Shown: positions 1-8,917 of the stretch, in pieces
How positions within the stretch are numbered: position 1 is the stretch's first letter
How the letters are laid out: each line of letters opens with the position of its first letter
Origin: Pseudo-nitzschia pungens
Lineage: Eukaryota; Bacillariophyta; Bacillariophyceae; Bacillariales; Bacillariaceae
Reading direction: 5' to 3'
Length of the DNA: 64,000 bases
Assembly: GCA_037355855.1 (NCBI GenBank)
Contig: CM074763.1
Location: forward strand, 2,790,001 to 2,854,000
Position numbers and translations under genes: made by a program
The notes under the pieces: model-generated
The model's input: only the letters and a program-made list of their open reading frames with translations
Databases searched by the model: none
Told to the model about the DNA's origin: nothing

Positions 1-2
1 GT

Positions 3-1403
3 ATTGGGTCACCAACAAAAAAGTCAATCAGGGGGCACATTACAGTTTACTCTCAAGATGTCCAATTTATTGATGAGACCAACGTTGTTGATGTTGTCCG
101 GCCAGGTTCCGGTATTTACCAGAGATGCAATCACTTATACAAGGGGGATATTGTTAAGCTTTTCAAGTTCGTACTGAACTATGGTGGCAAGCCAAAGCAT
201 GGAGACGATATTAGACGCTCAATCGACAATCGAGTTTTGGAAATTGGAATCCACTGTCAGACCGGTCAACTGTACAATATTGATTCATTCCATAAAGCAG
301 GGACCGATGCAACAATTATCAAGCACACTGTGGCTTCTTTGATGGATTTTCTCTGGAAACTTGGTCAAGAAATCCAGACTGTTGGGGAGCGATGTTTTTT
401 GGCAGGTAATCGCGAGAGAGACACAATGTTTGGCCGTCCTTTTCGTGATGCAATGGGAGCCAAGTGGTCGTTGTTTCACTGTCTCACCCTCGTTGTCCAG
501 TGTGTCTATCCCTTTCCTTGCCAGGGTAGAAAGCACAAGGATATCCAGAATGACAGAGTCTACTCCTACTCCCAAACTGTTTGTGGCAATTGGTACTTCA
601 CTGATGGGGAAGGATATATTTATCTCTTTCAAATCCTGTGCAATTTTAGAGGAGCAGCCTCTTGTACCTTCCCTTACATGGCTCAAGTTGGTCGAATCGT
701 TGAACATATCCAGAAATACAAGTCAACACTCCAGTCAAGCTACAATGAAGTTTTCCAGCACTACAATGGGTCTCCTGTTCCGATGAATTTTCTGAGAAAC
801 CCATTGGTTTCCGGTGACTTTTTCTTGCATCCATCACTCCCTTGGGAAAGTCGGGAACTTGTGAGGGCTTCTGGTATCTTTGGTGACGTGCTCATGTTCC
901 CTGTTGGTCCATCCCGGATTCTATCAATGTCGATGATGATAGATTCTATCTTCCAAGTCAGGGATCGGCTGTCTTTTGATCAAATTTTGGAACTGACTTT
1001 CTTCTGTTCATTCTACAATAATGGATCAATCGTTCACGCAATCATGTCTGTTGTCAGAGGTTCTGGCAATGATTTTTCAATTGGGGACTGTCATCCATGG
1101 TACGCCTTTGAGGCTGGTATTGTTAATGTGTTGGGTAAGGGTTCATGGCAGGGAGGTATTGAGCCCAGGTTCCAGTGCAGCTCCAACATCAAGTGGGAGG
1201 TATTCTGCTCCACAAACGAAACGTCGGACAAGGATTCCATCAACTCTAAACTCTGCAAAGTGTTGTACATTGGGTACGACCTTATATGCTGGATGAACGC
1301 CATGAAGCGATCAGATTTGGTCTATGCTGAGGACATTCCATTAAACTGTTGTCACTACCAAGATGGAAAACGTCGTCCAACGCATTCAAGCTGCTGCCTG
1401 TGA
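3..1403 (+). CDS. Unknown protein, 5'-partial, first part of a frame-broken gene
   Basis: The reading frame is open from the left edge of the window, so the true start lies outside; there is no reason to begin at the internal TTG at 237. About 466 codons are visible. I recognise no domain. The protein is mixed alpha/beta in look, with several Trp, Cys and His residues and no repeats or clear membrane spans. The last ~19 codons (after about 1345) look unlike protein and end at a TGA, while the +1 frame continues smoothly into the next entry. I therefore read 1-1962 as one gene with a single-base frame break. The MULE transposase downstream makes a transposon-borne accessory gene possible, but nothing proves it. 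Confidence 0.5.
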   Translation: MGSPTKKSIRGHITVYSQDVQFIDETNVVDVVRPGSGIYQRCNHLYKGDIVKLFKFVLNYGGKPKHGDDIRRSIDNRVLEIGIHCQTGQLYNIDSFHKAGTDATIIKHTVASLMDFLWKLGQEIQTVGERCFLAGNRERDTMFGRPFRDAMGAKWSLFHCLTLVVQCVYPFPCQGRKHKDIQNDRVYSYSQTVCGNWYFTDGEGYIYLFQILCNFRGAASCTFPYMAQVGRIVEHIQKYKSTLQSSYNEVFQHYNGSPVPMNFLRNPLVSGDFFLHPSLPWESRELVRASGIFGDVLMFPVGPSRILSMSMMIDSIFQVRDRLSFDQILELTFFCSFYNNGSIVHAIMSVVRGSGNDFSIGDCHPWYAFEAGIVNVLGKGSWQGGIEPRFQCSSNIKWEVFCSTNETSDKDSINSKLCKVLYIGYDLICWMNAMKRSDLVYAEDIPLNCCHYQDGKRRPTHSSCCL

Positions 1404-1875
1404 AGACTCTTTTGATTTTGGGCGGTTCTATTTGTCTCAGTGGCTTTCCCTCATCATTGCCCTGGGATTGGCTGAGTCTGGACTACATTTGCTTCAACTT
1501 ATCATGCCTACCGAGGGAACGGCATCTTACGATCACTTCTTAAATCCTATGGAGCGTGACGGGGATAGTAGTGAGAACACAGCACCTATACCTGATTCCC
1601 ATCTTGATTCTGTTATGAAATTAACGTCACAGGAGCTTGGTTTTCCTGTATATTTCAGGACTGTCATGGAAGTACTTGGATGTGAATCAATGGGACATCG
1701 TGAACTTGGGAAAAATGATGTTTTCTTGAAGGGTGGAACACTGTTTGACGTTAACCCACAGTTCGGGAGTCCAATTCACAAGAAATTTACGAAGAGGATG
1801 TGGGAGTTGACGCAGCCTGTTCCACATTTCTTTAAAATACTCGAGGAAGGGAAATGCAAACGGATTGAAGCGTAA
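1345..1875 (+). CDS. Unknown protein, second part of the frame-broken gene
   Basis: This frame opens after a TAA at 1342-1344 and runs in the +1 frame relative to the preceding entry. Read from 1345 (T-V-V-T-T-K-M-E-N-V-V) it joins naturally to the upstream frame if one A of the AAA at 1343-1345 is dropped; starting at the ATG at 1363 gives 170 residues. It contains a hydrophobic stretch (S-Q-W-L-S-L-I-I-A-L-G-L) but no recognised domain. The apparent stop overlaps a good donor (GTAAGT from 1872). With an acceptor at 1933-1934 after a pyrimidine-rich tract, a 63-nt intron would add a short last exon ending at 1962 (C-F-A-V-Q-T-L-F). That splice is inference. A 1-bp sequence error or a decayed copy would both explain the break. 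Confidence 0.45.
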   Translation, partial: TVVTTKMENVVQRIQAAACEDSFDFGRFYLSQWLSLIIALGLAESGLHLLQLIMPTEGTASYDHFLNPMERDGDSSENTAPIPDSHLDSVMKLTSQELGFPVYFRTVMEVLGCESMGHRELGKNDVFLKGGTLFDVNPQFGSPIHKKFTKRMWELTQPVPHFFKILEEGKCKRIEA

Positions 1876-1962
1876 GTAATTGTTCTCCTCTCACCACTTA
1901 TGTATCAATTTATAATTGTTCTTCCTCTAACCAGTTGTTTTGCTGTACAGACTCTATTCTAA

Positions 1963-2499
1963 TTATTCAATAGACATGAATCCTATCATGGATCTGTCTT
2001 TTCTTGATATCTGAAACTAAATTACTAAAACTCAGTTAAGATAAACTCTTATCGTACTTGACTTCCCGGAGTTTGGACGACGGATTCGGCAGCAAGAAAG
2101 TTTGATCCAGCGGACGGTGCGATCCTACAATAACGATAACAATAACGCCATGAACCACAACAGGAGCAGGGAGTCGGTCTACTTCGAGAGGGATCCGGAA
2201 GCCAACGTGTCGACATCGCAGCAATCCGGCGGCTTATTTTCTTTCCCTGAAGATCAGCGGGGACAATGTGGTTATGCCTGTCCTTGCAGCGAAAGAGTGG
2301 CCGCAGCGAAAGCGCAGTAGCGGCAGCAACAGCAGCAAGACGACAACGTCGATGCCCTGACAGGAGAGAAGCCTACAACAGCTAGAAGAAGGATCGACTG
2401 GAGCAAGGGGACAAGCAAGGGGACAAGCGCAGCATGGACCGGCAGCGCGTTGTTGACCTGAAGTTAGACAGGGGGCGTTGAACTGAAGATGATCTAATG
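1963..2499. other. Spacer, no gene recognised
   Basis: No convincing gene. A 72-codon frame at 2102-2320 (+) contains a protein-like stretch (S-R-E-S-V-Y-F-E-R-D-P-E-A-N-V) but matches nothing I know and could be a gene fragment. AGCAGC and GGGGACAAGC words recur from 2320 to 2430. Confidence 0.5.
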
Positions 2500-2660
2500 C
2501 CAAGGCATGTAGTTCGCTGCTCGGGGACTACATTGCAACGCCAAGGCATGTAGTTCGCTGCTCGGGGACTACATGCAACTCCAAGGCATGTAGTTCGCTG
2601 CTCGGGGACTACATGCAACTCCAAGGCATGTAGTTCGCTGCTTCAGCCAGCGGGGACAGA
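2500..2660. repeat. 40-bp tandem repeat whose unit contains a hairpin
   Basis: Three full copies of a 40-41 bp unit start at 2500, 2541 and 2581, and a fourth, broken copy starts at 2621. Each full unit holds GCATGTAGT and its reverse complement ACTACATGC around a 13-nt loop, so each could fold into a 9-bp stem (the first copy has an extra T in the right arm). The words CTCCAGTTACGGG and CAGCGGGGACAGATT recur further right, to about 2960. Confidence 0.9.
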
Positions 2661-3121
2661 TTAGCACATTCCTGCCTTCCCGGTGAATTGCTCCAGTTAC
2701 GGGGACATGCCTGTGCCTTACGATAGATTATTGCAACAGGAAAGGATGCTCCAGTTACGGGAACATGCCTGTGTCTGTTACAAGCAAGGCGCTGACTAGA
2801 CACGCTGTTCCATGCTACGAGTTGAACGAGATAGGCAACCAGATGCCTAGTCACACGACAAAGAAGCACGACAAAGAACAAGTATTCACCGCTTCTGACA
2901 GCGGGGACAGATTCGACCGTTCCTGCCTTCACGGTGAATGCAGACGCTACTGTTACGATGCTGGACCTATGGGGATTCGGCCTGTTATGGCGTTCCCTGC
3001 TAGGCTGAGGTTTCTATGTCTGGCACGCAGAGGAACTGCGCATAGTGGTGTATGCCTCGTGCGGACCTAGCAGTGCCCGAGTTACTCTTCGGATGATGCT
3101 GACTTCCACAAGTTACTCTCT

Positions 3122-3600
3122 GGATGACAACACAGACCTGCAATCGATCCCAGGGGGAATGACTACCACATCGGCGTGGAATCCGGCTTGGAATCGATCG
3201 TAGGGGGAATGAATTACAACACGGACTTGGAATCGATCGTAGAGGGAATGTATACAACGCTGACTTGGAATCGGTCGTAGAGGGAATGGATCGTAGAGGG
3301 AATGAATAGAACGCAGACTTGCAGTGGATCACATGGGGAGTGAATACAAATACAACGCAGACTTGGAATCGATCCTAGGGGCATGTATACCACGGTGACT
3401 TGTAATCGATCGTAGCAGAGGGAATGTATACCACAAATGTATACCACAAAGACTTGGAATCGATCCTAGATTGAATGAAAAAAAAATCAGACTTGGAATA
3501 GATGGTAGTGACAATGAATACTATATCGGCTTGGAATAGATCGTATGGACAATGAATAGTACATTGGCTTGGAATCGATTGGGGCAGGGGAATGAATACA
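3122..3600. repeat. Degenerate ~38-bp minisatellite
   Basis: About eleven diverged units share the core GACTTGGAATCGATCGTAG followed by GGGAATG and an A/C-rich tail. They begin near 3122, 3188, 3226, 3264, 3317, 3360, 3397, 3450, 3490, 3529 and 3567, with unit lengths of roughly 37-54 bp. The array ends about 110 bp from the stop codon of the MULE transposase, where subterminal repeats of a DNA transposon could lie. Minus-strand reading frames here are translations of the repeat. Confidence 0.85.
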
Positions 3601-3713
3601 ACTAAGAATTGGATGGTACGTCAAGTATCAGTAACAGATTTTGGAGTAGGCATGTAATTACTTGTTCCTTATGTATGGAAATACTTATGCTAACAGATTA
3701 ACCATTAGGATTC

Positions 3714-6629
3714 TCACTTCAAGATTTGTTTCAATGTGTCGATACTGATGGAGTACTGTCTTGCAGTATGATTTGCATTTTCAATGAACTTCTTGTCATT
3801 CAAACACTCATTAGGAGAACTGGCTAACTTTGAGGCATATTCCAATATGTCAGAAGAATGCATGAGTGCATCTTTCACATGACCGATGTGTTCGTTTATG
3901 AAATATCGGCTCCGTTTGCGCAACAAAAACTGAGATGCTAGAGTTGTGATGGAGGTACTGTCCCGAATGCTCCGGGAGAAAAATGTTTCTTTTGTCTTGG
4001 AGTTAATAAGTATATTTGTTGCCGTGTGTATATTGGTTCCGGTTTGATTCAGCAGACGGATAAAATCTCGGCTAAAATCGTCTGCTCGACTTAGCTTGTT
4101 CCGTCTAGGCTTTGTATTGGGAATGGATGTAATCATCGTCTTCATCTCATTGGTGTCCTTATATTGAAGGTAAGCCGCATGTACACAAAAGAGTTGTTTC
4201 AAATAGGAAATACAGGACCCTTCATACAGCTTCGAACCCTTGGTCTCACCGTCGTCCAAAATGGAACATCTCACTTTACACATACTGTGAACAGCTTTCA
4301 CGTATTCCTCTCGTTGGTCGTGGTGGATGGGTTTATCGATTTTCCCAGACAGGGTCTCTTCGTATAGATTGATCCTATCCAACGTGACGGGATTACCGAG
4401 GGATGCTCGGGTGTTTAGATACCAAACACTTTCACCACTTTTCCGAATGTCTATTTTTGTGTCAATTGTGGTGCAGTAACGAGCAAGTTGCCTGTAATGT
4501 GTAGCCAGCCTGTTGAAAACTCGTTTCTTGTTCAGTTGTTGAATTTCACGACTGACCGATGCTCGCTTGAGTGACATCATATATATCGCTTTTGGAAATT
4601 CATGCTTCAACATTGACCCAACATTTTTCCCCATGGTACAGAGGCCCTCAAATTTGCAGGTTCCCTTGATCTCTAGTGTGGCCCGTTCGTTAGCTTGGTT
4701 CTGTGGAATACATCCTGGGATGCCTGTCGCCCCAATGTACCAGATATTGAAGTATGGTCTGTCAACGTAGGAACTGAAAAAAACATCAACGAGCTTATTT
4801 TCACCCCTTGCTAACCACGACTCCTTGGTCAGTCGGGCCAGACGGTCGAACATTGGTTTGGAAAGACAATGATATAGGTTTCTGACGTCTGTCGCGGCCG
4901 ACGACTGGAACCATTTTTTGTCGACACTGTGCTTTGAATATTCACCGTTTCCTTTGCCCATCAAGAATTTTCGTTCGATATGGGGGGCACATTGGACATT
5001 CAAAGTAAACGGGAATGCAATTTTGCACGGAGTAACAAACACTTCCGTGCAGTCACTTACTACCCCGCCTTTGAAGTTGAAGTCGTCAATACCGAAAAGA
5101 GCACTTATATAACGCACCAAGACAATTAACCCAGCAGTGAAATATAATTCCGTCTCTGTTGGACAGAGAATGAAAATGACCGGTCTGAAAGACCTTGTTC
5201 CATCAACACCGATAGAAAACACACCAAAAGTCAGAACCCGCCAATCGTTGGAACAACTTCCATGGAATCCATCTACCGATGCAGTCACTCGGTAGTCGAT
5301 CTGTTTACAGCGAACAATGCTATAAAGCAAGGTCAGGGATGAGAAACAGACGATTTTATCCCATACTAGCGGGTCTGCCTTGCTGCTGTCTTTCTGTAAT
5401 TGTTGCAGATGATGACGAAGATTCCTCTCTGCATTGCTTTGATCATTTGTTGGTTTGTTCGACTTGTCGTCAAGGATGGTCATCAGGTTGCATGCCTGGC
5501 TGCGTGCATCGAGGGTGCCTTCTGGTGGGGATACTGTAAGTAAACCTTGATCGTATAGCAATATCCCCCACTCCTTGAGACCCTGTTCCGACTTGATTTC
5601 CGCATTGGGCGTATCGGGTAATGTGAATCGTGATGATTGTTTGATGTGAATTAGGTCATTGACATTCATGACTGTGATGGGTAAGGCACCGGTGGTTCTA
5701 TCTTTCTTTTGCATATACTTGAACTTATCTCGAAGCTTCCCCTGCATAGCCTCCCTCAACTCGGGCGATGAAACCGATTTGCTCTCCTTTTGGACGAGGA
5801 CCTTGAGAACCTCCCCAGCTAAAGCGCAAGGCTTCATTGATGTAGGTTGTCCTTCCACGACCTGTTTAACGATGGGACTGTCACTATATGGGACCCCCCT
5901 TGTTGTTATTTCCTTGCAGTTACAGGTTTTAACGATGTTGACCTTGACAGCAAAATGCGCACTGTCGTGATCTTCGACATGGGCTCTACAGGAACCCCAT
6001 ACGCCCTTTGAGGTGTAGCACTGAAAAACGTACGTTTTTCCCGGTGGTAGATATTTTGCGTTCTTCTTTGATGATCGCCGCCGGAGAACTGGATGACGTT
6101 TTGACATGAATTGGAACGCAGCATCCATGCTGGGAAACGTCGTTGATTTAGCAATCTTCCAATTGATAGTTTTTCTGCTACTCTGTTGGTAAAGCACATT
6201 GTTGGAAATAGGACCTGGTGAAAAGTCTAACTTCTTCCGTGGCAGTGCGGTACCTTTACCATTGGCCGATGAGTATGGTGGAGGTTTCTTTCGGCTGTGG
6301 TTCTTAGCATACGATGTGGAAACAGCATCCTTCAGGCTTTTTTTCGTTGGGGTGTTAATTCCGAGTTTATCGATGGTGTCGATTCGCTTCATCAGAAGAG
6401 CGCGGTCTGGCGAAATTGTCTCCGTCGAAGGCAAAGTTGGGTTGTTCTTATGTTCCTGTGCGGCTAGGGACACGAACATCCCAGCGGTGCTAGGAGATAA
6501 GTCACCTGTATCAAGAAAGAGTGAGGTAGCAGCATCCCAGCGTAGGGTGGGTGCTTTTGGTGTGGTGGGCGGGGGCGCGCCGTCATTACTCCCTTCCTTA
6601 GCCGGTGTTAAGGGTGATATATTGTCCAT
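3714..6629 (-). CDS. MULE (Mutator-like) transposase
   Basis: This 971-residue protein begins at the ATG ending at 6629. The first ~160 residues are disordered and rich in Ser, Pro and Thr. Next comes a Cys/His segment (F-Q-C-Y-T-S ... G-S-C-R-A-H ... C-N-C) like the DNA-binding zinc module of MuDR/FAR1-type transposases. The central part looks like the MULE RNase-H fold: a first Asp in T-A-S-V-D-G-F-H-G-S, a second Asp in G-G-V-V-S-D-C-T-E, then the C-x2-H motif C-A-P-H-I-E-R typical of the family. A C-terminal F-C-V-H resembles a partial SWIM finger. I could not place the third catalytic acid with certainty. The frame is intact, so the copy may be functional. Direct repeats flank the gene; I found no terminal inverted repeats. 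Confidence 0.75.
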   Translation of the reverse strand: MDNISPLTPAKEGSNDGAPPPTTPKAPTLRWDAATSLFLDTGDLSPSTAGMFVSLAAQEHKNNPTLPSTETISPDRALLMKRIDTIDKLGINTPTKKSLKDAVSTSYAKNHSRKKPPPYSSANGKGTALPRKKLDFSPGPISNNVLYQQSSRKTINWKIAKSTTFPSMDAAFQFMSKRHPVLRRRSSKKNAKYLPPGKTYVFQCYTSKGVWGSCRAHVEDHDSAHFAVKVNIVKTCNCKEITTRGVPYSDSPIVKQVVEGQPTSMKPCALAGEVLKVLVQKESKSVSSPELREAMQGKLRDKFKYMQKKDRTTGALPITVMNVNDLIHIKQSSRFTLPDTPNAEIKSEQGLKEWGILLYDQGLLTVSPPEGTLDARSQACNLMTILDDKSNKPTNDQSNAERNLRHHLQQLQKDSSKADPLVWDKIVCFSSLTLLYSIVRCKQIDYRVTASVDGFHGSCSNDWRVLTFGVFSIGVDGTRSFRPVIFILCPTETELYFTAGLIVLVRYISALFGIDDFNFKGGVVSDCTEVFVTPCKIAFPFTLNVQCAPHIERKFLMGKGNGEYSKHSVDKKWFQSSAATDVRNLYHCLSKPMFDRLARLTKESWLARGENKLVDVFFSSYVDRPYFNIWYIGATGIPGCIPQNQANERATLEIKGTCKFEGLCTMGKNVGSMLKHEFPKAIYMMSLKRASVSREIQQLNKKRVFNRLATHYRQLARYCTTIDTKIDIRKSGESVWYLNTRASLGNPVTLDRINLYEETLSGKIDKPIHHDQREEYVKAVHSMCKVRCSILDDGETKGSKLYEGSCISYLKQLFCVHAAYLQYKDTNEMKTMITSIPNTKPRRNKLSRADDFSRDFIRLLNQTGTNIHTATNILINSKTKETFFSRSIRDSTSITTLASQFLLRKRSRYFINEHIGHVKDALMHSSDILEYASKLASSPNECLNDKKFIENANHTARQYSISIDTLKQILK

Positions 6630-6702
6630 GGCTATGTTTATTGTTGTGAGAGGAAGCAGGACTTTTGGGGCGAAATGGGAGTAAATGTCGTGTAGTGGAA
6701 TG

Positions 6703-6860
6703 TTAGCGCGCTAGAAATGATGAAAGTTTACAAGCCAAAAAGAGAAGAAATGGCGGGCTTGGGAGTGTCACCGTGCTAGTATTGATCAAAATTTACGGGC
6801 CGAAACAAAAGAAAAGGCGGGTTTCGGAATCTCACGACGCAAGCATTGATGATTTGTTGG
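6703..6860. repeat. ~65-bp direct repeats upstream of the transposase
   Basis: Two clear units (starting near 6707 and 6772) and a third partial one (near 6835) share CGNGCTAG, ATTTAC(A/G)(A/G)GCC, a purine-rich block, GGCGGG and TCTCAC/TGTCAC. They lie between the divergent MULE transposase and the unknown gene at 7333. They could be transposase-binding or promoter repeats. The rest of 6860-7332 is A-rich with nothing else recognised. Confidence 0.75.
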
Positions 6861-7332
6861 TTCTTTTGCCAGCTATCCACTATCAAAGAAATAGGGAAAA
6901 GGAGAGCACCAGGATACTGACACGTGAGCAATTATGCATTGGTTCCGCTTGATTTTCAGGAGGTAAGCAAGATAAAAAGGATGACGTAGCACCAACGGAC
7001 AAATGAAAATTTGGAAAGAAATGTTGGCGCCAAAAATATGGCAGTATTGGATCAAATGATTCCGTTGGGGAAAAGCATTGGACGTTGAGTTGGGACCAAC
7101 TGACAAATATGAAGAATTGTTAAAGAGGAAACGGACAAATGTTAGGAGTTGACAATCAGCCTGATTCTTGTAAACAGAGATGGAAAAGGAAAAAAGGGAC
7201 CAAAAAGAGAGAAGAGGTGCAAATGTTCAAGTTTAGCGCACGGATGCAGAGATATGAGTGAAATCTCAATTTTCCCTAAATCATGAGGAAACATTTTATC
7301 GTCATAATAAAATAGCAGAAGGAAAGACTGTG

Positions 7333-8223
7333 ATGTCGCAGAGGCAACAACTAGGCTCTGTCGTACTTCGACGATCGTTCCGGGAGGGGAAGAGTCCTAC
7401 ACCCTATTCCCCCGGAACATCAACGAGTGCCAAAAGATGGGTAGATACTGGTGGGACACCTGCAAGTGAAAGTCAGACAAGAATGAACGATGAAAACAGT
7501 TCCAAACAAGAACCAAGGAAAATTGATTATGGAAGACAACTGCTCGGACAAGATGATGAGAGCATGGGGTCGGATGAGCCTAAGGATAATGAAGATGAAG
7601 GGACAGCTGAAGGATCGCTGGAATGTGGTATGGTGCAGGAGGTGAACGAAGGCGACGACCAAACGTTTGGAAACGGTGCGTCTTATAATGATGAAATGGT
7701 TCAGTTGACCGTTGAAACAAGTGATGAAGAGGTGCGGGATCCATACAATGCGTGTCATAACTTCCCATCAGTTTTTAAAAAGAACAGCGGGCGGAACAAG
7801 GAAATCGATGAAATCATATCCAAAGTGAACTGGACGCAATTTCAGCTCAAGCAATGCTTCCATTCCATGTACAATGAACATGAGCCAACGAACGTGGAAA
7901 ATCTGGAAGCAATGAAGAGTGGAATTTTGGATTGTATTAAGGACATGACTGAGAGTCTTGATGGGATGAACATTGAAAGATTGTTGACTGAAGGGACGCT
8001 TGACGACAATGCAAAGAATTATGAATTGGTTCGTGATGCCATGGTGCAAATTGGTGCTGGGTTAACGATTTGTGGGTTGTACGGTATCATGATGGCAAGT
8101 GACAAAGAGGATTCCGCACAAGAAAGGGCCGTACAGTGGCACCTAAAAAAGATACTAAACAGTAACGAGGGTGAAGCTTGCTACAGTTGTGGGCACAAAA
8201 ATTGCTATTACTGTCATTGGTAG
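7333..8223 (+). CDS. Unknown acidic protein with a Cys-rich C-terminal tail
   Basis: The first ATG of the frame is at 7333 (an in-frame GTG at 7258 is not a likely eukaryotic start), giving 296 residues. The N-terminal half is disordered and acidic (runs such as D-E-P-K-D-N-E-D-E-G). The C-terminal half is helical and ends with C-Y-S-C-G-H-K-N-C-Y-Y-C-H-W, a compact CxxC...CxxC cluster that could bind one zinc ion. I do not recognise the family. It is divergent from the MULE transposase across a 0.7-kb spacer with direct repeats, and an in-frame-length tandem repeat follows it. A role as the element's second protein is inference from position only. Confidence 0.6.
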   Translation: MSQRQQLGSVVLRRSFREGKSPTPYSPGTSTSAKRWVDTGGTPASESQTRMNDENSSKQEPRKIDYGRQLLGQDDESMGSDEPKDNEDEGTAEGSLECGMVQEVNEGDDQTFGNGASYNDEMVQLTVETSDEEVRDPYNACHNFPSVFKKNSGRNKEIDEIISKVNWTQFQLKQCFHSMYNEHEPTNVENLEAMKSGILDCIKDMTESLDGMNIERLLTEGTLDDNAKNYELVRDAMVQIGAGLTICGLYGIMMASDKEDSAQERAVQWHLKKILNSNEGEACYSCGHKNCYYCHW

Positions 8224-8280
8224 TGTGGTGTCCGAATTACTGGGGTCCAAATAGTCGAATAATACAAAAGATCCAGGAAT

Positions 8281-8442
8281 GAGTGAAAAAGGAGAAAGGA
8301 GTTACACGTGGAGTTGAATAGATCCTCGAAAAAAGAGTGAAAAGGGAGCAAGAAGTTACACGTGGAGTTGAAGAGATCCCCGAAAAAAGAGTGAAAAGGG
8401 AGCAAGAAGTTACGCGTGGAGTTGAAGAGATCCCAGAAAAAA
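8281..8442. repeat. 54-bp tandem repeat, three units
   Basis: Three units of exactly 54 bp (8281-8334, 8335-8388, 8389-8442), with the start of a fourth, share GAGTGAAAAGGGAGCAAGAA and GTGGAGTTGAAGAGATCC. The unit is a multiple of three and the last two copies are open on the plus strand (an 18-residue repeat), but a TAG in the first copy and the lack of a start argue against a gene. The array lies just after the unknown gene that ends at 8223. The rest of 8443-8917 shows no gene. Confidence 0.9.
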
Positions 8443-8917
8443 GGGTGAAAATGAATGTTGATGGGATAGATAGTATAAGTGTACGAGGAGGAGAAGGAAG
8501 AATGATGATGTTATTCCACGACATTCCGTGATGGAGAAGAAGAACTCCTTACGTCATGTTGATACTTTTCTTGATCATACCTTTTTTAGTTAAAGTAGGT
8601 AAAGTAGTAAATTAAAAAAAAAATGTAAACTTACCCGGAAAAAAGTGTGAGGGTACCCCACGTCCACAATCGCACCCATAGAAAACATAATATGTACGGT
8701 GGAAGAATTCGTAAGGTTACCGTACGGAGTATCGGAATCTTGTAGAACAATAGCGTCGCAGCATTCAAACTTGTGCAATAGAGGTCGCATGCAATCAAAA
8801 GAAACCAATAACGCGACATCCTAGCAACAGCGCAGACGCACTTGTACGCATCACGGAGAAGGCGCATTCCCATACCTTTCGGGTTTCTCTTTTTCCATTC
8901 CAACATCTTCACAGAGC

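Noticed and set aside
3000..3514. Minus-strand frames of 60-110 codons rich in L-R-S-I-P-S
   Set aside because: Direct translation of the 38-bp minisatellite.
2500..3600. CRISPR-like regular repeats
   Set aside because: The units are directly adjacent without unique spacers and the surrounding genes are eukaryotic; these are minisatellites.
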